Counted from the stretch's first letter, positions 48,816 through 57,550 are shown. The stretch is 64,000 nt of DNA from Thermomonas fusca DSM 15424 (GCF_000423885.1 NZ_KE384101.1:117830-181829); one strand, 5' to 3'. Translations and numbers: made by a program. Notes: generated by a model from the letters alone, not told the origin.

Positions 48816-51014
48816 GTGAACCGTTTCCGCACTACCAACCTGCTCGGCACCGCCATCCTGTTCGCGCTTGCCGCCTCCGGCGCGCACGCGGCGCAGCGGG
48901 CCGACCTGCACCAGCGCAACATCACCCAGCTGCGCCAGCAGTACCAGTCGCTCACCGCGACCCAGGGCGTCGCCTCCATGGCGAACCGCCGCCACGCGCA
49001 GTTCATCCGCCCAGGCGCCGACAGCACCCTGCTGATGCGCGCCACCCGCCAGGACCGCGGCGTCCGTAACTATCGCTATGACCAGGCGTGGCGCGGCATT
49101 CCCGTGTTTGGCCAGGGCGTGGTGGTCAGCGAGGACCGCAACGGCAACGTCCGGACCATGTTCGGCAACCTGGTGTCCGGGCTCGAGGCCGACATCGCCT
49201 CGACCACGCCCAAGTTCGGCAAGGCCGCGGCGCTGGTCGCCGGCAAGCGGCTTGCGCTGGGCCAGGGCATCGCCGGCATGCTCACCGAGAACGAGTCCTC
49301 CGAACTGGTGGTCTTCGTCGACGACAACGGCCGTGGTCATCTGGCCTACGCGGTGAGCTTCTATGCCGATGCCGTCTCCGGCAACGCCGCACCGACCCGT
49401 CCCGTGATCATCATGGATGCCATCACCGGCAAGGTGATCAAGCGCTGGGAAAACCTGCAGCATGCCAATGGCACCGGTCCCGGTGGCAATCAGAAGACCG
49501 GCCAGTACGAGTACGGCACCGACTACGGCTACCTGAACGTGACGCAGAGTGGCAACACCTGCACCATGACCAGTCCCAACGTCAAGACCGTGAACCTCAA
49601 TCACGGCACCAGTGGCAGCACCGCCTTCTCGTACACCTGCCCGCGCAACACGGTGAAGTCCATCAATGGCGCCTATTCGCCGCTGAACGACGCGCACTAC
49701 TTCGGCAACGGCATCTACAACATGTACCAGGCGTACATCGGCATGGCGCCGCTGACCTTCCAGCTGACCATGCGCGTGCACTACAGCAACAACTACGAGA
49801 ACGCGACCTGGAACGGCAGCGCGATGACCTTCGGCGACGGCGCCAGCACTTTCTACCCGCTGGTCAGCCTGGACGTGTCCGCGCACGAGGTTTCGCACGG
49901 GTTCACCGAGCAGCAGTCCAACCTGGTCTACTCCAACCAGTCCGGCGGCATGAACGAAGCGTTCTCCGACATGGCCGGCGAGGCCGCGGAGTTCTACATG
50001 CGCGGCAGCAACGACTGGAAGGTGGGTGCCGAAATCTTCAAGGGCACTGGCGCGCTGCGCTACATGGATGATCCCACCCGCGATGGCCGCTCCATCGGGC
50101 ATGCCTCGAACTACACCAGCGGCATGGACGTGCACTACAGTTCGGGCGTCTACAACAAGGCGTTCTACCTGCTCTCCAACAAGCCCGGCTGGGGCGTGGT
50201 CAAGGCCTTCCAGACGTTCGCCCGCGCCAATCGCGACTACTGGACCTCCAGCAGCACCTTCAACCAGGGTGCCTGCGGCGTGGAAACGGCGGCGACCGAC
50301 CTGGGCTTCAGCAAGGCTGATGTCACCGCGGCGTTCAGCTCGGTCGGCGTGGCCTGTGCGGGCGGCGGTGGCGGCGGCGGTGGCAGCACCGGCGGCGCGC
50401 TGACCAAGGGCGTGGCGGTGACCGGCATCAACCAGACCGCCGGCAACACGGTCAGCTACACCATGGTGGTGCCGGCGGGTGCCACCAACGTGTCCTTCGT
50501 GATGTCCGGTGGTACCGGCGATGGGGATATGTACGTCAAGCTGGGCAGCGCCCCGACCGACACCGTCTACGATTGCCGTCCGTACAAGACCGGGAATGCC
50601 GAGACGTGCACCTTCGCAACCTCGGCCGGCGGCACGTACCATATCCGCCTGAAGGCCTATTCGGCATTCACCGGCGTCAGTCTGGTGGGCGACTACACCG
50701 CTGGCGGCGGTGGCGGCGGTGACACCTCGGTGAACCTGCCGACGGTGAGCACCGGCAACTGGTCCTCGACCTACACGCTCGCAGTGGCGGCCGGCAAGAC
50801 CGCCACCATCAAGACCTCGGGTGGCACCGGCGATGCGGATCTGTTCGTCCGCGCCGGCGCCGAGCCGACCACCAGTACCTACACCTGCCGTCCGTACAAC
50901 ACCGGCAACAACGAGACCTGCACGTTGACGCCTACCACCGCCACCACCTATTACATCAAGGTGCGCGCGTACTCGACGTTCTCCGGGGTCACCCTGAGCA
51001 GCAGCACCAACTGA
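48816..51014 (+). CDS. Secreted M4 (thermolysin-like) metalloprotease with two PPC domains
   Basis: The 732-aa preproprotein has a signal peptide (LLGTAILFALAASGAHAAQ), an FTP/PepSY propeptide (about residues 30-200; YRYDQAWRGIPVFGQGVVVSE) and an M4 catalytic domain with zinc ligands His357 and His361 (HEVSH), Glu381 (GGMNEAFSD) and the proton-donor His440 (DVHYSSGVYNKA). A Gly-rich linker at about 516 leads to two pre-peptidase C-terminal domains (about 528-628 and 637-732), each with SGGTGD and CRPY motifs. It is probably an autoprocessed, type II-secreted enzyme. The start is a GTG after AGGGA. Confidence 0.93.
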   Translation: MNRFRTTNLLGTAILFALAASGAHAAQRADLHQRNITQLRQQYQSLTATQGVASMANRRHAQFIRPGADSTLLMRATRQDRGVRNYRYDQAWRGIPVFGQGVVVSEDRNGNVRTMFGNLVSGLEADIASTTPKFGKAAALVAGKRLALGQGIAGMLTENESSELVVFVDDNGRGHLAYAVSFYADAVSGNAAPTRPVIIMDAITGKVIKRWENLQHANGTGPGGNQKTGQYEYGTDYGYLNVTQSGNTCTMTSPNVKTVNLNHGTSGSTAFSYTCPRNTVKSINGAYSPLNDAHYFGNGIYNMYQAYIGMAPLTFQLTMRVHYSNNYENATWNGSAMTFGDGASTFYPLVSLDVSAHEVSHGFTEQQSNLVYSNQSGGMNEAFSDMAGEAAEFYMRGSNDWKVGAEIFKGTGALRYMDDPTRDGRSIGHASNYTSGMDVHYSSGVYNKAFYLLSNKPGWGVVKAFQTFARANRDYWTSSSTFNQGACGVETAATDLGFSKADVTAAFSSVGVACAGGGGGGGGSTGGALTKGVAVTGINQTAGNTVSYTMVVPAGATNVSFVMSGGTGDGDMYVKLGSAPTDTVYDCRPYKTGNAETCTFATSAGGTYHIRLKAYSAFTGVSLVGDYTAGGGGGGDTSVNLPTVSTGNWSSTYTLAVAAGKTATIKTSGGTGDADLFVRAGAEPTTSTYTCRPYNTGNNETCTLTPTTATTYYIKVRAYSTFSGVTLSSSTN

Positions 51015-51021
51015 GCCTGCC

Positions 51022-51050
51022 AGGGCTGCGTCGCCTCACGGCGCAGCCCT
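51022..51050 (+). other. Hairpin just after the M4 protease stop
   Basis: A 9-bp perfect inverted repeat (AGGGCTGCG / CGCAGCCCT, 11-nt loop) begins 7 nt after the protease stop. No U-tract follows; it may protect the 3' end ahead of the terminator at 51075. Confidence 0.45.
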
Positions 51051-51074
51051 GTCGCAGCTCCGGTGGCACCAACA

Positions 51075-51101
51075 AAAACCCCGGCTCCGGCCGGGGTTTT
51101 C
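51075..51101. terminator. Bidirectional rho-independent terminator
   Basis: A 10-bp perfect stem (AAAACCCCGG / CCGGGGTTTT, CTCCGG loop) with T-runs on both strands separates the protease gene from the convergent asparaginase-domain gene. This is the clearest intrinsic terminator in the window. Confidence 0.9.
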
Positions 51102-51136
51102 TGTTGCGGGTCAAGCCCGGCGTGCGCCAGGCGGGC

Positions 51137-51625
51137 TCAGTTGGCCGCTTCGAAGCGGTTCTCGGCCACGTTCTTGCGCACCCGGTCGGGTGTCCAGATG
51201 CGGCCGTTCATGGCGATGTAGACGCCTTCCGGCAGCGACTGAACAGCGCCGATGGCGCAGCCGATGTTGAATTCGGCGTCTGAGCCGCGGAAGCGTGCCG
51301 GACTGAGCGCACCGGTCATCACGATGGTCTTGCCGGGAATGCTCTGCAGCACCTTGCCGGTGGCGACCATCGAGTCGGTGCCATGGGTGACGAGTACATG
51401 GCGGGTGGACTGCGCGGCGATGGTGGCGCGGATCAGCTCGCGGTCGTCGTCGCTGATGTGCAGCGAATCCTTGCGCAGGATCGGTATCACGTTGAACTGG
51501 AAGGTCACCCCGAGCTCGCGCAGGATCATGCCGATCTGCGGATCGCCGATCTGGTAGTCCGACTTGTCGTCGAAGTAGATCTTGTCGATGGTGCCGCCGG
51601 TGGTGACGATGAGCAGGTTGTCCAT
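51137..51625 (-). CDS. Asparaginase N-terminal-domain protein
   Basis: The 162-aa protein has the type I/II asparaginase N-terminal domain: the catalytic-threonine motif IVTTGGTIDKIYFDD and the second motif VTHGTDSM. It ends at about half the length of bacterial asparaginases (about 330 aa), so the C-terminal domain is absent; the sequence is otherwise clean with no frameshift seen. Such short forms occur in the family with unknown activity. TACAAT lies exactly 6 nt before the ATG, suggesting a leaderless transcript. Confidence 0.85.
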   Translation of the reverse strand: MDNLLIVTTGGTIDKIYFDDKSDYQIGDPQIGMILRELGVTFQFNVIPILRKDSLHISDDDRELIRATIAAQSTRHVLVTHGTDSMVATGKVLQSIPGKTIVMTGALSPARFRGSDAEFNIGCAIGAVQSLPEGVYIAMNGRIWTPDRVRKNVAENRFEAAN

Positions 51626-51637
51626 GCGCCCATTGTA
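51626..51637 (-). promoter_or_regulatory. Leaderless-type -10 element of the asparaginase-domain gene
   Basis: On the minus strand TACAAT (51637-51632) is followed by exactly six bases and the ATG at 51625. No Shine-Dalgarno and no clear -35 were seen. Confidence 0.55.
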
Positions 51638-51662
51638 AAACCCCAGCGGGCGGCATGCCCGG

Positions 51663-53240
51663 CTAGAACAGCAGCGATCCCAGCAGCGATGCCAGCGGGT
51701 CGAGCAGGCTGCCATAGGCGATGGCCCGGGCGGTGCCGGCGCGCAGCGGCTGACGCACTTGCGCGGCGCTGGCCGTGCGCACGCTGCGGGTGGCGCGATG
51801 CGGCGCCAGGCAAGCCGCATCGAAAGCGAGCCCGCAATCGCGCAGCAGCCCCCGGATGGCCGGCTCCGGGTCTTCCAGCAGCGATTCGTAACGATGCAGG
51901 AAAAGGCGCGCCGGGTCGCGCGCGCGCCAGGTTGCCATCGCCTGCTCGCAGCCGCGCAGGTAGCAGGCGATGTCGGCCAGGTCGTTGGCGAAATGCGGTT
52001 GTGCGTAGAACTGCTGCTTGTAGCAGGACCACGCGGTTTCCAATGGTTCGCGCCGGGTTTCGATCACCGTCGCGCCCGGCAGCATCGCGCGCAGCACGCC
52101 GGCATGCTTCCAGTTGTCCGGATGCTTGTCGGTGAAGCGCGGGTGCCGGCTGCGCCAGCGCGCGGTGCGCGCGAGGTAGTCGCGGCCCAGCCGGTCCCAG
52201 TCGGTCGCGCTGGCCTCGGCCACCCACTGCGGATAGGCCCGGCCGCGGCGCAGCGATTCCTGCTGCAGCACGATGCCGAGGTCCGGCAGTTCGCCCGCGC
52301 CTTCCACCAGCGGATGCGCTGCCAGGATCTGTTCGAATAGGGTGGAGCCGGAGCGCGGCAGCCCGACGATGAAGATCACCTCCTGCCCCAGCGCAGGATC
52401 AAGTGGCGGCGGCAGGCTGGCGGTTGCCGCCAGCGCGTCTTCAACGTAGCGTTCGAACGCCTGCGCGCGCCACGGCGTCAGCTGCTTCTGCAGCCCGTTG
52501 GCGGCCTGGAATGCGACGTAGGCAGCGTCGTAGCGGCCGTGGTCCTCTTCCAGCTTGCCGAGCGCGTGGCCCATCGCCACCCGATCTGCGCTGGAGAGGT
52601 CGCGACGCTGCAGCTGCGCGCGCAGCAGGGCGGCATCGGCCTCATCCAACGGCACCGTCTTGATGTTGGACAGCCCGCGCCAGGCATCGCCGCAGGCCGG
52701 ATGCAGGCGCAGCGCCTCGCGGTAGCGGGCCGCGGATTCTTCGAAGCGGCCGGCGTGCGCCAGCGCGTCGCCCAGCAGCACCTGCGCGGGCAGCAGGGCG
52801 TGCGCCAGCGCGGTGGCGCGCTCCAGCGCGGTGATGGCGGCATCGGTATCGCCGCGTTGCTGCAGATTGCGGCCGAGGTTGAACCATGGCGTCGGCTGCG
52901 CGGGGTCGAGTTCGCAGGCGCGCCGCCAGCTGTCCAGCGCGGCATCGGCGTGGCCGCAGGCCGCGCGCGCGCTGCCGAGGTCCGAATGCAGCAGCGCGTC
53001 GCCCGGCGTCCGTGCCAGCGCACGCTGCAGCGTGTCGACGGCCTGCGGCGCGCGGCGCGTATGCAACTGCAGTATCGCGAGATAACGCAGCGGCTCCGGA
53101 TGCGCGGGCGCCTGTCGGCAGGCCTGCACCAAGAGCGATTCCGCACGCGCGGGATCGCGGTCGCGCAGCGCGCGGGCGCCGGCTTGCACCATCGCGACAA
53201 CCTCCGGGTCGAGCCCGGCCATGCGCGGATCGGCGTTCAT
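51663..53240 (-). CDS. TPR-repeat sulfotransferase-family protein
   Basis: The 525-aa protein has five to six TPR units in the N-terminal half (about residues 10-240; LHSDLGSARAACGHADAALDSWRRA, WFNLGRNLQQRGDTDAAITALERA) and a PAPS-dependent sulfotransferase domain in the second half. That domain has a 5'-phosphosulfate-loop sequence (FIVGLPRSGSTLFEQIL) and the HPDNWKHAGVLRAMLPGATVIETRREPLETAWSCYKQQF region. No signal peptide is visible. The acceptor is unknown. The start at 53240 overlaps the DUF2069 stop by 4 nt; 53222 is an alternative. Confidence 0.85.
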   Translation of the reverse strand: MNADPRMAGLDPEVVAMVQAGARALRDRDPARAESLLVQACRQAPAHPEPLRYLAILQLHTRRAPQAVDTLQRALARTPGDALLHSDLGSARAACGHADAALDSWRRACELDPAQPTPWFNLGRNLQQRGDTDAAITALERATALAHALLPAQVLLGDALAHAGRFEESAARYREALRLHPACGDAWRGLSNIKTVPLDEADAALLRAQLQRRDLSSADRVAMGHALGKLEEDHGRYDAAYVAFQAANGLQKQLTPWRAQAFERYVEDALAATASLPPPLDPALGQEVIFIVGLPRSGSTLFEQILAAHPLVEGAGELPDLGIVLQQESLRRGRAYPQWVAEASATDWDRLGRDYLARTARWRSRHPRFTDKHPDNWKHAGVLRAMLPGATVIETRREPLETAWSCYKQQFYAQPHFANDLADIACYLRGCEQAMATWRARDPARLFLHRYESLLEDPEPAIRGLLRDCGLAFDAACLAPHRATRSVRTASAAQVRQPLRAGTARAIAYGSLLDPLASLLGSLLF

Positions 53241-53575
53241 TCCGGGGTTTGGCGTCGCTCGCGGCGGGCGCGCATGCCGGGCAGGCAGGCAGCGTGGACG
53301 ATGAGCAGCGCCAGCGCGGCTTCCGCCAGTGCGAACAGCCGCTGCGCGGGTTCCGCCCAGGCCAGCATCACGCCGTGGCTGAACCACAGCAGGGCCAGCA
53401 CCGCGGCGGTGAAGCCGGCGCGATGCCAGCCGCGCAGGGCAGTGATCGCCAGCAGGGCGGGCGGCAGCGCGAATACCAGCAGCCCAGGCAGTGCCTCGGC
53501 GCGGGTTGCCGACCAGCCGACGAACAACGCCGCGAGTGCGCCCAGCGCGGCGGCCAGGTAGCGCTGCGCGTTCAT
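53237..53575 (-). CDS. DUF2069 membrane protein
   Basis: The 112-aa protein has four predicted membrane helices (LAAALGALAALFVGWSATRA, LPGLLVFALPPALLAITALRG, AAVLALLWFSHGVMLAW, FALAEAALALLIVHAACLPGM), the layout of DUF2069. Members are often encoded next to WrbA in gammaproteobacteria; the role is unknown. It overlaps both neighbours by 4 nt. Confidence 0.85.
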   Translation of the reverse strand: MNAQRYLAAALGALAALFVGWSATRAEALPGLLVFALPPALLAITALRGWHRAGFTAAVLALLWFSHGVMLAWAEPAQRLFALAEAALALLIVHAACLPGMRARRERRQTPE

Positions 53576-54165
53576 GCCTGCAGCCGCTGCGCAAGCTGGG
53601 CGATGCGCCGGCCCAGCGCGCGCGCCAGCACGGTTTCGTCGTCGCTGAGCTGCGGGTCGTCGTCGATGCCGGCGACGTGGCTGGCGCCATAGGGCGTACC
53701 GCCGCTGCGGGTGGTGTTGAGCGCAGCTTCCGTGAACGGAATGCCGGCGACCACGCAGCCATGGTGCAGCAGCGGTACCAGCATGGTCAGCAGGGTCGAT
53801 TCCTGGCCGCCATGCATGGTCGCGGTGGAGGTGAACGCCGCCGCCGGCTTGCCGACCAGGGTGCCGCTGGCCCATTCCGCGCCGAGGGTGTCGAGGAAAT
53901 GCTTGACCGGCGCCGCCATGTTGCCGAAGCGGGTGGGGCTGCCCAGCAGCAGGCCGGCGCATTCGGCCAGGTCGCGCTTTTCGACATAGGGCGCGCCGTC
54001 TTCGGGTTCCGGCGGCTGCGCGGTCTGGGTCACCGGTGCCACCGGCGGCAGGGTGCGCAGGCGTGCCTGCATGCCGTCGACTTCCCCGATGCCACGGGCG
54101 ATCTGCCGCGCCAGTCGCGCCACCGAGCCGCCGCGGCTGTAATACAGGACCAGGATCTCGGACAT
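53572..54165 (-). CDS. wrbA: NAD(P)H:quinone oxidoreductase WrbA
   Basis: WrbA is a tetrameric FMN quinone reductase that does two-electron reduction and so limits semiquinone formation. The 197-aa flavodoxin-like protein has the FMN phosphate loop ILVLYYSRGGSVARLARQIARG, LLGSPTRFGNMAAPVKHFLDTLG and STATMHGGQESTLLTMLVPLLHHG. A TATGCT about 35 nt upstream may be its -10. It is divergent from yihY (74-bp gap). Confidence 0.94.
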   Translation of the reverse strand: MSEILVLYYSRGGSVARLARQIARGIGEVDGMQARLRTLPPVAPVTQTAQPPEPEDGAPYVEKRDLAECAGLLLGSPTRFGNMAAPVKHFLDTLGAEWASGTLVGKPAAAFTSTATMHGGQESTLLTMLVPLLHHGCVVAGIPFTEAALNTTRSGGTPYGASHVAGIDDDPQLSDDETVLARALGRRIAQLAQRLQA

Positions 54166-54227
54166 GCGCGCCAATCGTGCCAAGGGACGCGGCAGCATAG
54201 TGCAAGCGATGGATTCATGGCATCGGT

Positions 54228-54239
54228 TACGCTTGCCGG
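54228..54239 (+). promoter_or_regulatory. Leaderless-type -10 element of yihY
   Basis: TACGCT (54228-54233) is followed by exactly six bases and the ATG at 54240, with no Shine-Dalgarno. The match to TATAAT is weaker than at the other leaderless candidates. Confidence 0.4.
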
Positions 54240-55511
54240 ATGGAACCGCTGGATTCGATCTACCGCTGGAGCGAACGCTTGCGCGACCCGGCCCGGGCCG
54301 GCAGCTTCGGCCGCTTCGTGCTGCGGCGCTTCCTCGACGACCGCCTGTTCGAAGCGGCCGGCGCGCTGTCCTACACCACCGCGTTTGCATTGGTGCCGCT
54401 GTCGATGGTGGCGTTCGGCGTGCTGTCGGCGTTCCCGGTGTTCGATGCCTGGAGCGCGCGCCTCAGCGGCTACATCTTCGCCAACTTCGTGCCGCGGGCC
54501 GCGCAGGCGGTGTCCGGCTACCTCACCGATTTCTCATCCAACACCAAGTCGCTGACCACTGCCGGCGCGCTGGCGCTGATCGTGTCGCTGATGGTGACGC
54601 TGAGCAGCGTGGAGGCGATCTTCAACCGGATCTGGCGGGTGCCCACCGCGCGGCCGAAGTTCGGCCGCTTCCTTGTGTACTGGACGGTGCTGACCCTGGG
54701 CACGCTGGTGGCCGCGGCCAGCCTGGCGCTGTCCACCCGCTTCTTCGCGCTGGCGATCTTCGAAACCCTGGCCGGGCGCTGGCTGGAGGCGCTGATGCTG
54801 CGGCTGGCGCCGATGGGAATCGAGCTGCTGGCGTTCGCCGCGGTGTTCAAGGTGGTGCCGCACCGCACCGTCGCGTGGCGGCATGCGCTGGCCGGCGGGC
54901 TGCTGTCGATGGCGCTGTTCGAATGCGTCAAGGCCGGGTTGGGCCTGTACCTCGGCAGCTTCGATTCCTACCAGAAGATCTACGGCGCGGTAGCGCTGGT
55001 GCCGATCCTGATGCTGTGGATCTTCCTGAGCTGGGTGTCGATCCTGTTCGGCGCCTCGTTCGCCTCGTCGATGTCGGCGTTCCGCTACCAGCCGCAGGCG
55101 CTGCGGTTGCCGCACGGGCACGAGCTGTACGGGCTGCTGCGCATGCTCGGCCGCTTCCAGCACGCGCGTGCCAGTGGCAATGGCCTGACCAGCGAACAGA
55201 TCGAGGCGATGGAGCCCAGCCTGACCGACAGCATGGTGCAGTCGCTGCTGGGGCGGATGGCCAGCATCAACGTGCTGCAGCGGGCCGAGAGCGGGCAGTG
55301 GCTGCTGGCGCGCGACCTCGACGACGTGCGCCTGGACGAACTGTACGAGGCCGCCCAACTGCGGATCCCCGCGGTCGACGTGCCGGTGCCGCAGCCGGAC
55401 GATGCGCTGGGCGTGGCCGTGCGCGAAACCATCGCGCTGCTGCGCACCCCCCTGCAGCAGCCGTTGCGGCAACCCGTTTCCAGTGTCTATGCCGGGATCC
55501 AGGAAGAATGA
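54240..55511 (+). CDS. YihY/BrkB-family inner-membrane protein
   Basis: The 423-aa protein has about six membrane helices in the first 290 residues (ALSYTTAFALVPLSMVAFGVLSAF, LALIVSLMVTLSSVEAIFNRIWR, VPILMLWIFLSWVSILFGA) and a soluble C-terminal part. The family was once called RNase BN, but that activity belongs to another protein; the true function is unknown. It is coupled to the downstream TlpA-like gene by an ATGA overlap. Confidence 0.9.
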   Translation: MEPLDSIYRWSERLRDPARAGSFGRFVLRRFLDDRLFEAAGALSYTTAFALVPLSMVAFGVLSAFPVFDAWSARLSGYIFANFVPRAAQAVSGYLTDFSSNTKSLTTAGALALIVSLMVTLSSVEAIFNRIWRVPTARPKFGRFLVYWTVLTLGTLVAAASLALSTRFFALAIFETLAGRWLEALMLRLAPMGIELLAFAAVFKVVPHRTVAWRHALAGGLLSMALFECVKAGLGLYLGSFDSYQKIYGAVALVPILMLWIFLSWVSILFGASFASSMSAFRYQPQALRLPHGHELYGLLRMLGRFQHARASGNGLTSEQIEAMEPSLTDSMVQSLLGRMASINVLQRAESGQWLLARDLDDVRLDELYEAAQLRIPAVDVPVPQPDDALGVAVRETIALLRTPLQQPLRQPVSSVYAGIQEE

Positions 55512-56089
55512 ATCGCATGCACTTTCGTTTCGTCGCCCTGCTGCTGTCGGGCCTGCTCGCGGCCTGCTCGCGCGGGCCAGACCCCGCGCCGCAGGCGACC
55601 GCGCCCGCGGCCAAGCCCAAGCCCGCTTCCGCCGCGGCGCAGCCGCCGCAGGTGGAGCGCCCGTCGCTGCGCGTCACCACCCTGGACGGCGCGGATTACG
55701 ACCTGGCCGGCCAGCGTGGCAAGTGGGTGATCGTCAATTACTGGGCCACCTGGTGCGGGCCGTGCATCAAGGAAATGCCGGAGCTGTCGGCGCTGGCGGC
55801 GATGCGCCAGCACATCGCGGTGATCGGACTGGCCTATGAGGACACCAGCGAGGACGAGCTGCGCGCGTTCCTGGCCAAACGCCCCGTGGCCTACCCGATC
55901 GCACGCATCGACGTGTACGAGCCGCCGAAGGATTTCGGTGCGCCGCGCGGCCTGCCCACGACCTGGCTGATCGGCCCCGACGGCAGGATGCTGCGCAAGT
56001 ACACCGGGCCGGTGACCGCGCGCATGCTGGAAGAAGACATCGCCGGGTTCGGCGGGCCGAAGCCGGCCGCCGCCGCACCGGCTGGTTGA
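55508..56089 (+). CDS. TlpA-like thioredoxin-fold lipoprotein
   Basis: The 193-aa protein has a lipobox (LLSGLLAACSRG), a Pro/Ala linker and a thioredoxin-fold domain with the CxxC site in VNYWATWCGPCIKEMP and the cis-Pro loop in GLPTTWLIGPDG. It is a periplasmic, membrane-anchored disulfide reductase or similar, of TlpA/ResA type. The target is not known. It lies between yihY and an acylphosphatase gene (1-nt gap). Confidence 0.9.
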   Translation: MNRMHFRFVALLLSGLLAACSRGPDPAPQATAPAAKPKPASAAAQPPQVERPSLRVTTLDGADYDLAGQRGKWVIVNYWATWCGPCIKEMPELSALAAMRQHIAVIGLAYEDTSEDELRAFLAKRPVAYPIARIDVYEPPKDFGAPRGLPTTWLIGPDGRMLRKYTGPVTARMLEEDIAGFGGPKPAAAAPAG

Positions 56090-56090
56090 G

Positions 56091-56363
56091 ATGGCCGCCG
56101 CCCGCTTCCTCGTCAGCGGCCGGGTGCAGGGCGTGTGGTTCCGCGCGTCCACCCGCGACGAGGCGCTGCGGCTGGGGTTGTCCGGGCATGCGCGCAACCT
56201 CGCCGACGGCAGCGTGGAAGTGCTGGCGGCTGGCGACGATGCGGCGATCGACGCGCTGCAACGCTGGCTGCAGCGCGGCCCGCCACTGGCGCGGGTGGAC
56301 GAGGTGGCGCGCTTCGATGCGAACGCTGCTGCCGTTGCCGGCGCGGGGTTCACGACCGGCTGA
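56091..56363 (+). CDS. acyP: Acylphosphatase
   Basis: Acylphosphatase hydrolyses carboxyl-phosphate bonds such as in acetyl phosphate. The 90-aa protein has the signature GRVQGVWFRASTRDEALRLGL with the phosphate-binding Arg, and the catalytic Asn in ARNLADGSVEVLA. It starts 1 nt after the TlpA-like stop and converges on ppk2 with a 6-bp gap. Confidence 0.94.
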   Translation: MAAARFLVSGRVQGVWFRASTRDEALRLGLSGHARNLADGSVEVLAAGDDAAIDALQRWLQRGPPLARVDEVARFDANAAAVAGAGFTTG

Positions 56364-56369
56364 GCCGGC

Positions 56370-57146
56370 TCAGGGCTTGAAGCCGGGAATCGGCTTGAGT
56401 GCGCGATAGCGTTCCTTCGCCAGCCTGCCGGTCAGCGGTGGGAAGGCAATGTCGGGCGCATCGATGCGGGTGTCGGGCAGGCGGTTCAACAGGTCGCGGA
56501 TCAGGCTCAGCCGGCCCAGTTTCTGGTCGTTGAAATCCACCAGCGTCCACGGCGCCTGTTCGCTGTGGGTGGCCTTGAGCATCGCCTCGCGCGCGTCGGT
56601 ATAGGCGCGGTAGCGGGTGCGCGCCTCCAGGTCGATGGGCGAGAGCTTCCAGCCCTTGAGCGGGTTGTCCAGGCGTTCCGCGAAGCGCTTTTCCTGCTTG
56701 TCCTGGTCGCAGCACAGCCAGTATTTGAACAGCAGGATGCCGTCGTCGACCAGCTGCCGCTCGAACTGCGGGGTGGCGCGCAGGAACGCCGTTACCTGTG
56801 TGTCGCTGGCGAAGCCCATCACCTTCTCGACCCCGGCGCGGTTGTACCAGCTGCGGTCGAACAGGACGATCTCGCCGACCGCGGGCAGCTGCGCGATGTA
56901 GCGCTGGAAATACCATTGGCCAGCTTCGCGTTCGGTCGGCTTCGGCAATGCCACCACCCGGCACTGGCGCGGATTGAGGTGTTCGTGGATGGCGCTGATG
57001 GCGCCGCCTTTGCCGGCGGTGTCGCGGCCCTCGAACAGCACCACCAGCCGCCGGCCGCTGTGCTGCAGCCAACGCGCGGCGTGGGCCAGTTCCACCTGCA
57101 TCGGCTCCAGCAGGGCTTCGTACTGCTTGCGCGTGAGCCGGCTCAT
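56370..57146 (-). CDS. ppk2: Polyphosphate kinase 2
   Basis: PPK2 uses polyphosphate to phosphorylate nucleotides such as GDP or ADP. The 258-aa protein is a one-domain member with Walker A (FEGRDTAGKGGAI), Walker B (VLFDRSWYNRAGVEKVMGF) and the lid region KYWLCCDQDKQEKRF and WKLSPIDLEAR. The start codon overlaps the upstream regulator stop by 1 nt, so the two are probably cotranscribed. Confidence 0.93.
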   Translation of the reverse strand: MSRLTRKQYEALLEPMQVELAHAARWLQHSGRRLVVLFEGRDTAGKGGAISAIHEHLNPRQCRVVALPKPTEREAGQWYFQRYIAQLPAVGEIVLFDRSWYNRAGVEKVMGFASDTQVTAFLRATPQFERQLVDDGILLFKYWLCCDQDKQEKRFAERLDNPLKGWKLSPIDLEARTRYRAYTDAREAMLKATHSEQAPWTLVDFNDQKLGRLSLIRDLLNRLPDTRIDAPDIAFPPLTGRLAKERYRALKPIPGFKP

Positions 57147-57475
57147 CAGCGCGCCACCTTCGGCTTCATGCTGCGCGCCACCTCCAGCAGGGCGCCCTGC
57201 TGGCGGGTGCCCAGGCTGCGGTAGGCGGCCAGCAGCTCGTGTTCGCCCTTGGTACGGGCGGGATCCAGGGAGCTGGCGAGTTCCGACAGCAGCGCGCTGG
57301 CCGGCACGCCAAAGGCGCGGGCGAGGGCGTCGACCTGATCGCGCCCGGGCAGCTTCTCGCCCTTCAGCCAGGCATTGACGGTACCGATCCCGGCCCTGGG
57401 GATGGCGGTGGCGATGTCCGCCACGGACAGGCCGCGGGCCTTGCTGAGCAGTCGCAGGGTGGCGTCGATCGACAT
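57146..57475 (-). CDS. Small XRE-like helix-turn-helix regulator
   Basis: The 109-aa protein has a Cro/CI-type helix-turn-helix in its first 60 residues (LSVADIATAIPRAGIGTVNAWLKGEKLPGRDQVDALARAFGVPASALL) and a helical C-terminal part. It may regulate itself and ppk2, which overlaps it by 1 nt. An AAAGGA box lies about 6 nt before the ATG, and TACACT about 35 nt upstream could be its -10. Confidence 0.82.
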   Translation of the reverse strand: MSIDATLRLLSKARGLSVADIATAIPRAGIGTVNAWLKGEKLPGRDQVDALARAFGVPASALLSELASSLDPARTKGEHELLAAYRSLGTRQQGALLEVARSMKPKVAR

Positions 57476-57550
57476 CGTCGTTCCTTTGCGGGCAGGTAGG
57501 CGACGAGTGTAGATCGGTTGCCGCAGGGCCGCGTCAGTCCGCGGTACGGC

